DNA of 64,000 nt, from positions 1 to 64,000 of the forward strand of contig NZ_BJNV01000006.1 in the NCBI RefSeq assembly GCF_006539865.1. The letters run 5' to 3'. This document shows positions 12,001 to 17,584 of this stretch, one piece after another (the stretch's first letter is position 1; the number at the start of each line of letters is the position of its first letter). Origin of the DNA: Zoogloea ramigera (GTDB lineage: Bacteria; Pseudomonadota; Gammaproteobacteria; Burkholderiales; Rhodocyclaceae). A program made the position numbers and the translations under genes. The notes under the pieces were generated by a model that was not told where the DNA came from, ran no database searches, and worked only from the letters and a program-made list of their open reading frames with translations.

Positions 12001-12342
12001 CAACTGCCCCGCCGCGTTGACCCGCTGCATGTAGATCCCGTAGCTGCTGCCGTCGGCGCCGCTGCCGTCGGTCCACACCACCGCGAAGCTGCCGTCGGAG
12101 AGGCCGGTCACCCTGGGTTGGACCTGGTTGTTGACCGTAGTGGTGTTGACGCGGAACTCCGGCCCGGTCGGCACCCCCGAGGCGGTGAAGCGCTGGGCGT
12201 AGATGCCGTCGTTGCTGCCGTCCTGTTCGCGGGACGTCCACACCACCACGTAGCCGCCGCCTGCGAGAGGTGAGACGCTCGGCGCATACTGGTAATCGAC
12301 GGTGTAGGCGTTAACGCGTTCTTCACCATAAACGTAGCTCAT
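1..12342 (-). CDS. Giant multi-repeat surface adhesin (5' part, runs off window)
   Basis: One minus-strand frame stays open from the ATG at 12342 to base 1: 4114 codons, no stop seen, C-terminus outside the window. An AAGAGGTG ribosome site lies 5 bases upstream. No N-terminal signal peptide is visible, as in type I secreted adhesins. Six blocks (about 12342-11140, 10645-9410, 8940-7720, 6750-5570, 5060-3880, 3360-2185) each hold seven repeats of 48-62 residues with the pattern GGxxVVxWxSxxQDGSxxGVYxQRF, then an EFRVNT-like strand. Between blocks sit 155-170-residue domains with DxDSxxFxGG, DQLGIRNQG and RxVxxxVxDGDGGTS motifs; two stand in tandem at 7719-6755. After the last block come a cadherin/tandem-95-like domain (about 2190-1830) and six PKD-like domains, each with a WGDG motif (near 1710, 1425, 1127, 848, 558, 287). 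Seven repeats per block suggests seven-bladed propellers; adhesion is inferred. RTX nonapeptides are not in the visible part. Confidence 0.9.
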   Translation of the reverse strand, partial: MSYVYGEERVNAYTVDYQYAPSVSPLAGGGYVVVWTSREQDGSNDGIYAQRFTASGVPTGPEFRVNTTTVNNQVQPRVTGLSDGSFAVVWTDGSGADGSSYGIYMQRVNAAGQLLGSEQKVNTFTTNDQGQPSIAAYTGGYVVTWYSNGQDGGGYGVYAQRFDNAGNPVLTGGSNEFRVNTATTNSQYEPDVAAFADGRFVVVWRSDGQDGSSAGVYAQRYNADGSPAGGEFRANSTTSGNQYEARVAALEGGGFVVVWRSDSQDGSSAGVYGQRYDAAGVAAGGEFRVNETTAGGQYQPDVSAIAGGGFAVSWYNENYDVSGTGSYQDVYVREYAGDGTALTGQLKANTPTASQSSQSEPAIASLGSGNYVVVWSSEGQDGSQSGVYQQLFGDATELPRQASPSLGDFAGTLTFGENLVNATPQIIDPAVSLLDLDSANLDGGRVEIFYTQFGSPEDQLGVRNQGTGVAQIGVTGNTVSYNDGSGAVAIGTLGGGTNGSLLTIDLNANASVDAVEALIQNLTYANSSNSPQASRTVSVRVYDGDGGTSNAGSVQIKVLRENDGTPLAHAEEQVNTHATGAQYWPSAATLADGSYVVTWQSNSGQDGDGWGIYAQRFASNGEVIGPELRVNTLAGGNQSWAQVAALSTGGYVITWQDDGANDGSGYAVYGQRFDAAGSALGGQFLINTTTSGTQYHNNVAAYPGGFATVWSTGSDIYQQRFNNDGVKVGAETLVSTVPGGATAQGGAQYLPDAAAWSNGNLIVVWADGGSNDGSSYGVYGRLYNAAAGTFGSSFLVNTTTANQQSGASDYDEAPNVAVLASGNFVVVWPSYLQDGNGWAVIGQRFDASGNKLGGEFVVNETTAGSQYQPEITALSTGGFVVTFYNDNYDISGAGTTSDVYIREYDASGNPIDGQRKLESPDNSTAGQPAVTDLGGGNFAVVYSGYATSANGGNNTYEIRQQLFGTGAALARSERPELGDVTGTVTFVENDVNAGLQALDTAVGLTDPDSGNFEGGRLDLYYVRGAGAEDQLGVIDEGNGPGQIGVAGSTVSYGGAAIGTVSGGANGSNLRIDFTSTAATVEAVEALIQHLGYRNADSSPTTTRSLALRVADGDGGTSEPSTLTVNITQSLDGTPTAHGEEQVNTQAFDYQWSPAVAALSGGGYVTTWISRSQDGSGDGVFAQRFLENGVATGPEFRVNTSTDGNQREVKAAGLADGSFVITWTDQNTNADGSSYGVYARRFDAAGVPAGSQFLVNSASTNSTQAMPAIDAFAAGGYIITWQSNATLATGGDGSGYGVYAQRFNTDGTPVGALFRANTTTSGSQYESDVATHADGSFVVSWRSDNQDGSGAGIYFQRFDASANKLGPETLANTLTASNQYEAKVGSLVGGGFVIVWRDDNGADGSGNAVFGQRFDAAGNKLGAQFLVNETTSGGQYQPDVVGIDNGGFVVSFFNDNYDISGSGTTADVYIREYDASGVAIDGQRKVNSFPSSTQSEAAIAHLGSDNFVVTWRSDTQDGSNSGVYQQLFGNAAELARSSAGPVLDDFRTQRILVSDAASSFYAGNPQLIDADVSVQDADSTDFDGGSFTVTLLNGATASEALGIRNQGTGAFQIGVSGSDVSFAGTVIGSFTGGGAGNGLLTVTLNANATPLALRALAQNITYQNTAPPSGTTDRYVSFRLTDGDGGTSNAANVEIQIQPTIAPTAEFVNDIETSVTLTEAQAQAGGFVLDDAAQVAYYGAGNFNTGTLTVSYLSSTNRVDDQLAIRNQGSGPNEVGVSGTAVSFQGTEIGTLSGTLNGVNGNNLQITWNASATDQGIERVIENLTYRNASDGPNASRNIRFVLTDSTGAASTARDMQINVTPQVDGAGPIFGEQQVNTYETNEQHVPVTVGLQGPNTGSYVVVWRSSAQDGDSYGVYGQRYDARGAAVGAEFQVNSQTLGAQYEPQVASLANGGFVVAWRSDNQDGSAAGVYGQIYAADGARVGSERQLNATTTSNQNEPAVVGLTDGSFVVAYRSDYTNASGYYNDDVLARRFDATGNELNPEFTVNTTTTGTQYNPRLAALADGRFVAVYGDASSNDGSGYGVFSKVFNADGTQAVAEQVVSTTVSGQQSGHDVAALAGGGYVAAWWSADNQLYGQRFDAAGAKLAGEFRISTVDTAPNNNFVRVTALASGGFVAAWDANGYEVYIQQFDAAGGKVDGPTRVNTTTASTQYYADVAAIGSGGNFVVTWAGYDQEAGAPSTYGIFSQILGTPGSITRSAAPELVDVASQVSFDENLVNATPQLIDAAVRLTDSDSANFNGGQLVVSVISGYGSIEQAQLPQNPEAQDQFGIRNQGGGTGQVSVSGTELRYGGTPIGTIVADGAAGRDLVVTFNGAATAAAVEAVIENLTYRNTASNPAASRLVSIQVSDGAGGAGKPQVVQIDVTPQYDGGQPLFTEDLVNTYTPSDQSQPAMARLGDGGYVTVWTSETQDGWGYGIYGQRYDAQGVAVGNQFQVNDYTPYDQTEPEVASLDGGGFVVVWRDQGGRDGSGSGLFGQRYDAGGLQVGEAFLVNSSTGGNQYQPTIASVAGGGFIVAWYSDALQDGRYYDVYVQRFDNTGSPLGTETRANTSAGFTNSAQYEPSIAVLSDASFVVTWRADGSQDGNDSGIFAQRFAANGAALGSEFRINTHTPNNQLDPSIAALTGGGFVVSWTSYYQDSGSNFGVFAQRYANDGTPVGSEFRVNTATASSEQQPSVGALANGGFVIAWTNGSQIFAQQFDANGVAVDGDIRVDVADNSSATQPVVLGLGSGNFVVSWADRGDDGASSYGIYQRLFGNPADFSRQTNPLLVDVASSVTYGENALNLAPQLIDPGVGLYDPDSANFAGGRLEVDYISGYGGQDQLGMQGLENQDQLGIRSEGDGPTQVRVSGLGVYYSGVQVGTITANGANHGKLAVVFNSNATVEAVESVVENLTYQNTSSNPFASRTVSVRLTDGDGGASDAKFITLNVTAAVDGAVPRGLEKTVNTTVAGNQVEPSIAHLAAGGYVVVWTDQGGADGSSHGVYGQRYDADDNAVGGEFRISTTTAGAQYEARVVGLTNGGFVAVWRSDNQDGGSAGVYAQRYDAAGVAVGGEFRINETTAGGQYQPDVTALADGAFAVTWYNDNYDSSGTGSHGDVYVRQFGADGSPLTGQIKANTPTASPSNQYEPAIAVLGDGSFVVTWRTDAAQDGNGTGVYAQHFAANGSKLGGEFRVNTYTDSNQYQPDIAALKDGGYLIVWRSEGQDLSSGGIYAQRFDAAGNTVGAEFRVNTTTSGNQDDPAVTALENGGWVITWADSDVFLQQYDAAGRQLDGQTLVNRYTPSTQNQPAITSMADGGFVVAYASYVYSSDQNGDGLPDGGNNTQEIRLQRYSNTAPVLTDVFVSGAEDSSIVLTDALFISGFNDPEGQNLAAIKITTLPGEGTLRLDGIDLVAGQEISLAELQAGKLTYQGNANYFGLDQFAWTGSDGVAFAGTPVYTNINLSNVNDAPALEAGADDTPAEGHFFTHAITLGDPDPDTHQITVNWGDGSPNSVYNTSADLFNIGHTYADDGVYNVTVTANDQQGQGNSVQVDGFQVTVSNVAPDLNLFGDATVVQNEVYTLTLGGITEPGADTLSEYRIDWGDGSPTQIVLPADLPANRQLTHAYASSGARTINVSLADEDGSYTNVATKAVTVSAPAEVLTVDAGADRTVGEGSTFIQTITFTDPTDTDPTGRLYTIDWGDGSTSSGRTHNAGTLDISHRYADDRTTAYTVSVNIDDDGAQQASDSFQVTVNNVAPTLSLSGNGSTAEGSLYTLNIAASDPGTDSITQYSVDWGDGTPATLLSAAELAAASGNISHTYADGSAARTITVEATDEDGTWSNTKAITVANVAPSVTLSGADAIDEGGSYTLTLVGVTDPGTDTPTSYTINWGDGNAEVVASLGSYSHIYADGNTTPTISVLVTDEDGAHANAGSKAITVNNVAPTLTLSGNASTPEGSLYALHIAHSDPGADTLHTYRIDWGDGSAVEVLSAAQLTTLGGNLSHTYADGDANRNITVEATDEDGTWSTTKAVNVTNVAPDIDASGAATATAGVAYTLNLANYLDPGQDTLLPGGVTI

Positions 12343-12510
12343 GAAGGCACCTCTTCGGATCGGTTAGGCTGGGGACGCGGGCATGGCGTCGATGTCGAAT
12401 GTGATCAGCAGCAATTTTGATGCCATTCGAAAAAACCTATAAAAAAGCCGGAGATGTGCCATTAGTGGCGGTGTGGTGTAAAAAAAGCTGACATGGGTTG
12501 CCAGGTGTTT

Positions 12511-12538
12511 TTGCTGTGAAAAGCCTTGGTATTAATAT
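12511..12538 (+). promoter_or_regulatory. Sigma70-like promoter of the L,D-transpeptidase gene
   Basis: TTGCTG at 12511-12516 and TAATAT at 12533-12538 are 16 bases apart, predicting a start near 12545. The whole 12343-12562 spacer is unusually AT-rich for this window, with A and T tracts (12430-12450, 12480-12486). It must also hold the promoter of the divergent adhesin, which I could not place with confidence. Confidence 0.5.
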
Positions 12539-12562
12539 TCTCTATATGACCACTTTGTTTTT

Positions 12563-14185
12563 GTGGTGAAAAAATCTCGGGTTATGCCTTCTGAGCGTTT
12601 TTGCCGTGCTGCTTGGTGGCTGTGCTGGCGCTCGTCATGCGTCAGCCGGCTGGGATTGGGTGGCCTGCTCTGCGTGCTGAGCAGCTGGGCCGTGGCCCAG
12701 GACGAGGGGTTCGCGTGGATTGCCGACGGGCGCCCGAACCAGGAGGCCCACCAGGCGGTGTCGATTCTGCTGGGGGCTGCCGCCGACGGGCTCGAGCCCG
12801 ACGACTATGGGGCGGGCGGGCTCGAGCAGGCGCTCGCCGAGGCCGAGGCCGAGGCCCTGGACGCCGCCGGGCAGCGTGCCCTCGAGGCGGCGCTCACCCG
12901 GGCCATGACCCGTTATCTGGCCGACCTGCACGGTGGCCGCGTGGATCTGCGGGTGATCCAGCCCGGTCAGCGTTTCGAGCGCGACAACGGCTTCGCTCCG
13001 GCCGAGGTGCTGCAGGCGGCGCTGGCCGCCGGGCGTCTGCCCGAGGCGGTACGTGAGGCGGCACCGGCCCAGCCCGACTATCCGGGCCTGCGGCGCGCCC
13101 TCGGGTGGTATCGCGAGCTGGCCGAAGACCCGCTGCGCGGCGGCCTGTGGCAGACACCGCTGGCGCCGCTGCCCGGGCGCAAGCTCGAGCCCGGGCAGGC
13201 CTGGGCCGGGGTCGGCGACCTGGCCCGGCGTCTGGTGGCCCTGGGTGATCTGCCGGCGACGGCCCGGCTGGCGAGCCGCTATGAAGGCGAGGTGGTGGCC
13301 GGCTTGCGGGCCTTCCAGGCGCGCCACGGCCTGGCGGCGGATGGCGTGATCGGCCGCGAGACCGTCGCCCAGCTCGAGGTGTCACCGGCGCACCGGATGC
13401 GCCAGATCGTGCTCGGCCTCGAACGCCTGCGCTGGACGCCGCGCCTGCGGGCGCCGCGGAGCATCGTGGTGAATGTGCCCGAGTTCATGCTGCGCGCCTA
13501 CACGCTGGAGGGCGGTGCGGCTACGCTGGCGCTGCAGATGCGGGTGATCGTCGGCAAGGCACTGGACACCCGCACGCCGCTCTTCGCCGAGGACATGCGC
13601 TTCATCGAGTTCAGCCCCTACTGGAACGTGCCGCCCTCCATCGCCCAGGCCGAGCTGGTGCCCAAGCTGCAGCGCAGCCCCGGCTATTTGGCCCGTCAGG
13701 GTTTCGAGTTCGTCGATGGCGGCGGCCACGTTTACACGACGCTGGCCCCGGACCGGCTGAACGCGGTGCTGCGCGGCCAGTTGCGCATCCGCCAGCGGCC
13801 GGGGCCGAAGAACGCGCTGGGGGACATCAAGTTCGTGTTTCCCAACGACGACAACATCTACCTCCACCACACCCCCTCTCCGGGGCTGTTTGCGCGCCAG
13901 CGGCGGGATTTCAGCCACGGCTGCATCCGCGTCGAGGCGCCGGTGGCGCTGGCGGGCTTCGTGCTGGCGGGCATGCCCGGGTGGGATGAGGCGCGCATCC
14001 GCGAGGCGATGGCGCGGCGCAGCTCGAACACCCTGCGGCTGCGTGAGCCGCTGCGGGTGGTGATCGCCTACAACACGGTCGGGGTGGCACCGGATGGGCG
14101 GGTGTTGTTCCATCCGGACATCTACGGCCACGATGCAGCCCTCGACGCGGCCTTGCGCCGTGGTGCGCGGGCCGCGGCGCCGTGA
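12563..14185 (+). CDS. L,D-transpeptidase, YcbB/LdtD type
   Basis: Periplasmic enzyme that makes 3-3 cross-links in peptidoglycan. It has a signal-like hydrophobic stretch (LGLGGLLCVLSSWAVAQ), an N-terminal scaffold region, a PG_binding_1 domain around residues 239-275 (GLRAFQARHGLAADGVIG), and a YkuD catalytic domain with HHTPSPGLF and SHGCIRV; the nucleophile is Cys454 counted from the GTG at 12563. About 540 residues is usual for this subfamily. The start is uncertain: GTG 12563, GTG 12566 and ATG 12584 are all in frame, none with a good ribosome site, but the ATG fits the predicted transcript start better. It is divergent from the giant adhesin, so the two may share regulation. Confidence 0.88.
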   Translation: MVKKSRVMPSERFCRAAWWLCWRSSCVSRLGLGGLLCVLSSWAVAQDEGFAWIADGRPNQEAHQAVSILLGAAADGLEPDDYGAGGLEQALAEAEAEALDAAGQRALEAALTRAMTRYLADLHGGRVDLRVIQPGQRFERDNGFAPAEVLQAALAAGRLPEAVREAAPAQPDYPGLRRALGWYRELAEDPLRGGLWQTPLAPLPGRKLEPGQAWAGVGDLARRLVALGDLPATARLASRYEGEVVAGLRAFQARHGLAADGVIGRETVAQLEVSPAHRMRQIVLGLERLRWTPRLRAPRSIVVNVPEFMLRAYTLEGGAATLALQMRVIVGKALDTRTPLFAEDMRFIEFSPYWNVPPSIAQAELVPKLQRSPGYLARQGFEFVDGGGHVYTTLAPDRLNAVLRGQLRIRQRPGPKNALGDIKFVFPNDDNIYLHHTPSPGLFARQRRDFSHGCIRVEAPVALAGFVLAGMPGWDEARIREAMARRSSNTLRLREPLRVVIAYNTVGVAPDGRVLFHPDIYGHDAALDAALRRGARAAAP

Positions 14186-14188
14186 AGC

Positions 14189-14725
14189 CTAGCGGCCGAA
14201 GGGCAGCATCCGGCGCAGGGTGGCGTCCTTGTCGATCAGGTGGTGCTTGAGGGCGCCGGCCACGTGCAGGCCCACCAGCACCAGTAGCGCGAGGTTGAGG
14301 GCCTCGTGGGCTTCCTTCAGCAGGTCGCCGAGCTCCTTGTCCTTGCCCACCAGGTCGGGCAGCGGCAATACGCCGAAATAGACGGTCTGGAAGCCCTTCG
14401 CGGAGCTCATCAGCCAACCCGACAGCGGCACCAGCACCATCAGCAGGTAGAGCAGGTGATGGGTGCCCTCGGCCACCTTGTGCTGCCACGCCGGCATCGG
14501 CAGCGGGGCCGGCGGGCGGTGGGTGATGCGCCACAGGATGCGCGGCACGAAGAGCAGCAGCATCGTGATGCCGATCCACTTGTGGTACGCGTAGAGCTTG
14601 AGCTTGTCGGGCGACAGGGGCAGCTCGTGCATGTACGCGCCCAGGGGCCAGGCGACGATGATCAGCAGGGCGACGACCCAGTGGGCGGCGATGGCCGGGC
14701 CGGTGTAGCGTGCGGGCGAGTTCAT
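14189..14725 (-). CDS. Cytochrome b561 family protein
   Basis: Di-heme, four-helix inner-membrane protein of 178 residues, as in prokaryotic CybB; probably an electron-transfer or superoxide:ubiquinone oxidoreductase-type protein. Visible signs are four hydrophobic segments and the spaced histidines in AIAAHWVV, YAYHKWIG, THHLLYLL and LVGLHVAGALKHHL, which fit the heme ligand pattern. The ATG at 14725 overlaps the stop of the upstream dioxygenase gene by four bases (ATGA), so the two are probably translated together. Its end lies three bases from the end of the convergent L,D-transpeptidase gene. Confidence 0.88.
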   Translation of the reverse strand: MNSPARYTGPAIAAHWVVALLIIVAWPLGAYMHELPLSPDKLKLYAYHKWIGITMLLLFVPRILWRITHRPPAPLPMPAWQHKVAEGTHHLLYLLMVLVPLSGWLMSSAKGFQTVYFGVLPLPDLVGKDKELGDLLKEAHEALNLALLVLVGLHVAGALKHHLIDKDATLRRMLPFGR

Positions 14726-15543
14726 TGTTGTGCGGGTGCGGGAGTGAAGGGGGCGGGGCTGGCGTCCTGCCACAGGTAGGCGTCCATGGCGAGGCCGCTG
14801 TAGGTGTATTCGGGGGTGAGGCGCAGGGGCTTCTCGCCGGGCTCGGCGGCACCCAGGGCGGCAAACAGCGGCAGCAGGTGCTCCTCGGTGGGGTGGGCGC
14901 CGGCGCCGTGGGGCGCGGCGCGGCGATAGTCGAGGAGGGCCGGGCGGTCGTCCCGGGCCAGCGCCTCGCCCACCCAGTCGGCAAAGGCCGCGGCCTGGGG
15001 CACGGGCTGGCCGTTGCGGCCCCAGGTGAGCCAGTCGAAGTTGTGGGTGACGGCGCCAGAGGCCAGGATCAGCACGCCTTCGTCCCGCAGCGGGCGCAGC
15101 GCGGCACCGAGCTGGCGGTGCCAGTCGGGCCCTTCGCAGGGCTGGATCGCCAGCTGCACGACGGGGATGTCGGCCGCCGGGTACATGGCCTTCAGGGGAA
15201 TCCACGCCCCGTGGTCGAGGCCGCGGGCCGGGGTTTCGGCGCAGGGCAGGCCGGCGCCGGTGATCAGCTCGCGCACCCGGCCGGCGAGCGCCGGGGCACC
15301 GGGGGCCGGGTAGGCCATCTCGTAGAGGGCCGGCGCAAAGCCGCCGAAATCGTGGATGGTCTCGGGCGTGGCGGTGGTGCTCACGGTGGGTTCCCGCGCG
15401 GCCCAGTGGGCCGAGACGACCAGGATCGCCCGCGGGCGGGGCAGCCGGTCGCCCAGGGTTTCCCACAGACGCACGGTGGCGCCGGGCTTTAGCAGCACGT
15501 CGGGGGCGCCGTGGGAGACGAAGAGGATGGGATGACGGTTCAT
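14722..15543 (-). CDS. DODA/LigB-type extradiol dioxygenase (YgiD-like)
   Basis: 273-residue protein of the class III extradiol ring-cleavage dioxygenase family (4,5-DOPA dioxygenase, YgiD). Motifs seen: FVSHGAPD near the N-terminus and SAHWAA, which carry the metal-binding histidines, LDHGAWIPL, and ASGAVTHNFDW. The bacterial substrate of YgiD-like enzymes is generally unproven, so I name only the family. It is first in a two-gene unit with cytochrome b561 (4-base overlap). The region upstream (15544-15774) holds its promoter and the dgkA terminator. Confidence 0.85.
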   Translation of the reverse strand: MNRHPILFVSHGAPDVLLKPGATVRLWETLGDRLPRPRAILVVSAHWAAREPTVSTTATPETIHDFGGFAPALYEMAYPAPGAPALAGRVRELITGAGLPCAETPARGLDHGAWIPLKAMYPAADIPVVQLAIQPCEGPDWHRQLGAALRPLRDEGVLILASGAVTHNFDWLTWGRNGQPVPQAAAFADWVGEALARDDRPALLDYRRAAPHGAGAHPTEEHLLPLFAALGAAEPGEKPLRLTPEYTYSGLAMDAYLWQDASPAPFTPAPAQQ

Positions 15544-15604
15544 GGTTTGCTCCTGCAGGCGGATGCGCCTGGGTGATGGGGCGCACTTTAGCCCCTTGAT
15601 TGGA

Positions 15605-15636
15605 GCAAAAAAAGCCTTTTAAATGGCTTTCTTTGT
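15605..15636 (-). terminator. Rho-independent terminator downstream of dgkA
   Basis: Inverted repeat AAAGCC (15611-15616) / GGCTTT (15625-15630). Read on the minus strand it is followed by a run of seven T. It lies about 145 bases past the dgkA stop and just before the promoter region of the dioxygenase gene. The stem is short. The rest of 15640-15774 shows no gene. Confidence 0.55.
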
Positions 15637-15774
15637 TGCGATTGTGGCAACAATTAGCCGTTGCATCCGCGGCTGCGCCGGCTGCGGCCCCATGGCCCGA
15701 GACGCCCGGGGCCGCCCGGGGCGCGCGGCAGGAATACCTTCAAGACGGAGTTGAACGCAGTTCGGGCCGGTCTC

Positions 15775-16140
15775 TCAGGCTCGCATTGCAGGCAGCAGGG
15801 TGGCCAGGTAGGCCAGGCCGACGATCACCGCCACGACGCTGGCGACCAGCACCGCGCCGGCCGCCACGTCCTTGACCACGCCGATCTCCGGGTGCTGGCC
15901 CGGGTGCAGGTGGTCGGCCAGGGTTTCGATGGCGGTGTTGGCCATCTCCGCCACCAGCACCAGCCCGACCGCCAGCCCCACGAGGGCCCACCACAGGGCG
16001 GGCGCCCCGGTGAGGCTCAGAAAAATGCCGACCGCGATGACGGCCGCCCCGTGGGTGCGCATGCTGCGCTCCCGCCGGAAGGCCGTGACGATGCCTGCCC
16101 GGGCATAGCCGAAGCGGCGGAGAAAGCCTTGTCCCTTCAT
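15775..16140 (-). CDS. dgkA: Diacylglycerol kinase
   Basis: 121-residue integral membrane kinase that turns diacylglycerol into phosphatidic acid and recycles lipid from envelope glycan synthesis. It shows FRRERSMRTH at the first helix and the family signature EMANTAIE with a following VVKDVAAGAVL segment; three hydrophobic helices. Length matches bacterial DgkA (about 120). It follows the lrp-type gene on the same strand, 129 bases downstream, and is followed by a likely terminator. Confidence 0.9.
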   Translation of the reverse strand: MKGQGFLRRFGYARAGIVTAFRRERSMRTHGAAVIAVGIFLSLTGAPALWWALVGLAVGLVLVAEMANTAIETLADHLHPGQHPEIGVVKDVAAGAVLVASVVAVIVGLAYLATLLPAMRA

Positions 16141-16269
16141 GCCGCCAATCTACGCCTGCCGCCAGCGGCTCGCCAGCGGGCGCGGCCCCTGCCGTGGCGG
16201 CCTGGGCGCCGGGGGGGCGAGCGCAGGCCGAGTCAGGGTCATGGGGCAGGGTTCTCGAGGAGCCAGGGA

Positions 16270-16731
16270 TCAGGGGCAGACGTAGAGGCTTTCCTTCATC
16301 TCTTCCATCACCACGTAGCTGCGGCAGTCCACGGTGGCCGGCAAGAGGGCGTGGAGCCGGCACAGCAGCTCGTTGTATTCGCTCATGGCCCCCAGGCGCG
16401 CCTTGAGGAGGTAGTCGAAATCCCCGGACACCAGGTGGCATTCCATGATGTCGGCGATCTCGTCGAAGGATTCCCGCACCTTGGCGAGGATCTCGCGCGA
16501 TTTGGCGGCGAGGCGGACCTCGATGAAGACCAGGATGCTTTGCCCGAGGCTGTGGGGGTTCACCCGGGCGTGGTAGCCGGAGATGATCCCGTCCCGTTCC
16601 AGCCGGCGGACGCGCTCGGTGCAGGGGGTGGCGGAGAGACCGATCTGGACGGCCAGGTCGGTCATCGTGATTCGACCGTCCTTCTGCAGGATTTCAAGGA
16701 TTTGCCGATCGACGGCATCAAGGGTTCGCAT
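16270..16731 (-). CDS. Lrp/AsnC family transcriptional regulator
   Basis: 153 residues: N-terminal winged helix-turn-helix (LDAVDRQILEIL, then TMTDLAVQIGLSATPCTERVRRLE, residues about 5-50) and a C-terminal RAM/AsnC ligand-binding domain (IFIEV, HLVSGDFDYLL). Length and motifs are those of Lrp itself, including the TPCxERVRRLE recognition helix. It probably senses an amino acid, likely leucine, and forms octamers. Autoregulation is common in the family; the upstream region has several TTGTT/ATTGTT runs (16738-16780). Confidence 0.9.
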   Translation of the reverse strand: MRTLDAVDRQILEILQKDGRITMTDLAVQIGLSATPCTERVRRLERDGIISGYHARVNPHSLGQSILVFIEVRLAAKSREILAKVRESFDEIADIMECHLVSGDFDYLLKARLGAMSEYNELLCRLHALLPATVDCRSYVVMEEMKESLYVCP

Positions 16732-16807
16732 TGTGTTCTTTCTCGTTGTGATTGTTGTTCTGTTCTTGTCATCACTACACAGACCCGGATTCAGGAGGCA
16801 CTAACGC

Positions 16808-16848
16808 CCCCTGCCGGAGGGCGGCAAGACCGCTCCGGCAGGGGGGGG
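16808..16848 (-). terminator. Strong hairpin between spy-like and lrp genes
   Basis: CCCCCTGCCGGAG (about 16810-16822) pairs with CTCCGGCAGGGGG (about 16834-16846), a 13-bp perfect stem with a 13-base loop. It sits right after the spy-like stop and before the lrp promoter, so it most likely ends the spy transcript. There is no clean T run on the minus strand, so it may act as an mRNA 3' end stabiliser instead. Confidence 0.55.
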
Positions 16849-16867
16849 CTTTCAGGTGGAGCCGGCG

Positions 16868-17413
16868 TCAGAGGCGACGCGGGCCCGGGCGCTCGTCACC
16901 CGGCGCCGGGGGGCTCTGGCGGGGTGTCTGCCTGTCAAAGCGGTTTTTGAGCTCATCGGCCTTCTTGCGCTGTTCCGGGGTCAGGGTCTGGTAGATCTGG
17001 TTAAGGCTCGCTGCGCGCATCTGGGCCAAGGTCGCCATCGCCTGGGCGTTGGTCTCGCTCAGGGTGCGGACGCGTGCCTCATCGTATTTATCCGAGAACA
17101 TGAGTGCGTGCAATTCGTAGTTCGCCTTACTCACCTCCTTGGCCTTGTCGCGCAGTGCAGGGGCTCGATCGTGCATGATCTTGAAGATCTTGTCATGCTG
17201 GGCGTCACTCAGATTGAGTTCCCGCATGAAAGGCGGCAGGTGCATGCCACCGCCGAAGGGGCCCATTTCGTCGTGCATCATGGCGCCGCCGGGGTGGTGC
17301 TGGCCACAGTGGCCGCCGCGCATGCCGCCCATGCCGTGGGCCATGGCGGGAGCCGCCAGGGCGATGCTGCCGGCGACGAGAAGGGTGCCGAGGATCTTGT
17401 TGTGGATGGTCAT
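16868..17413 (-). CDS. Spy/CpxP family periplasmic chaperone
   Basis: 181 residues from the ATG at 17413, chosen because AAGGAG stands nine bases upstream and a signal peptide follows at once (GTLLVAGSIALAAPAMA). The mature part opens with a His/Met/Gly-rich stretch (HGMGGMRGGHCGQHHPGG), which suggests metal binding, then an LTxxQ-type domain (LNLSDAQHDKIFKIM, LTPEQRKKADELK) that defines Spy/CpxP. The C-terminus is Pro/Arg-rich. It faces cpxR across a region full of CpxR half-sites, so it is very likely an envelope-stress output or feedback inhibitor of the adjacent kinase. Confidence 0.88.
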   Translation of the reverse strand: MTIHNKILGTLLVAGSIALAAPAMAHGMGGMRGGHCGQHHPGGAMMHDEMGPFGGGMHLPPFMRELNLSDAQHDKIFKIMHDRAPALRDKAKEVSKANYELHALMFSDKYDEARVRTLSETNAQAMATLAQMRAASLNQIYQTLTPEQRKKADELKNRFDRQTPRQSPPAPGDERPGPRRL

Positions 17414-17491
17414 GCTGTTCTCCTTGATCGGGGGTGTCGGGTCAGGGGCCGGCTGGCCTCGTCTGATGGCTGAATCATCGGCCGCCGACGG

Positions 17492-17538
17492 GTTAAGGGC
17501 GGTTCGCGGTGCGTAAAAGGGGGTTAAGGCGGTGTTAC
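17492..17538. promoter_or_regulatory. CpxR half-site cluster near spy
   Basis: On the plus strand: GTTAA 17492, GTTCG 17502, GTAAA 17513, GTTAA 17523, GTTAC 17534, each about 10 bases apart. GTAAA-N5-GTTAA at 17513-17527 is one mismatch from the known CpxR box GTAAA-N5-GTAAA. The cluster is 80-125 bases upstream of the spy-like start codon. Confidence 0.6.
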
Positions 17539-17584
17539 GAAGCGGTTCGGCCCTCGCGCCCGGTTTGCAGGCGGGTCGGGGCGC

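Noticed and set aside
220-12273. Three long plus-strand open frames (1254-1440 codons) opposite the giant adhesin
   Set aside because: They are codon-aligned antisense frames kept open by the GC-rich repeats. Their translations are Gly/Ala/Val/Asp monotony with no domain, while the minus strand gives clear repeat, cadherin-like and PKD motifs.
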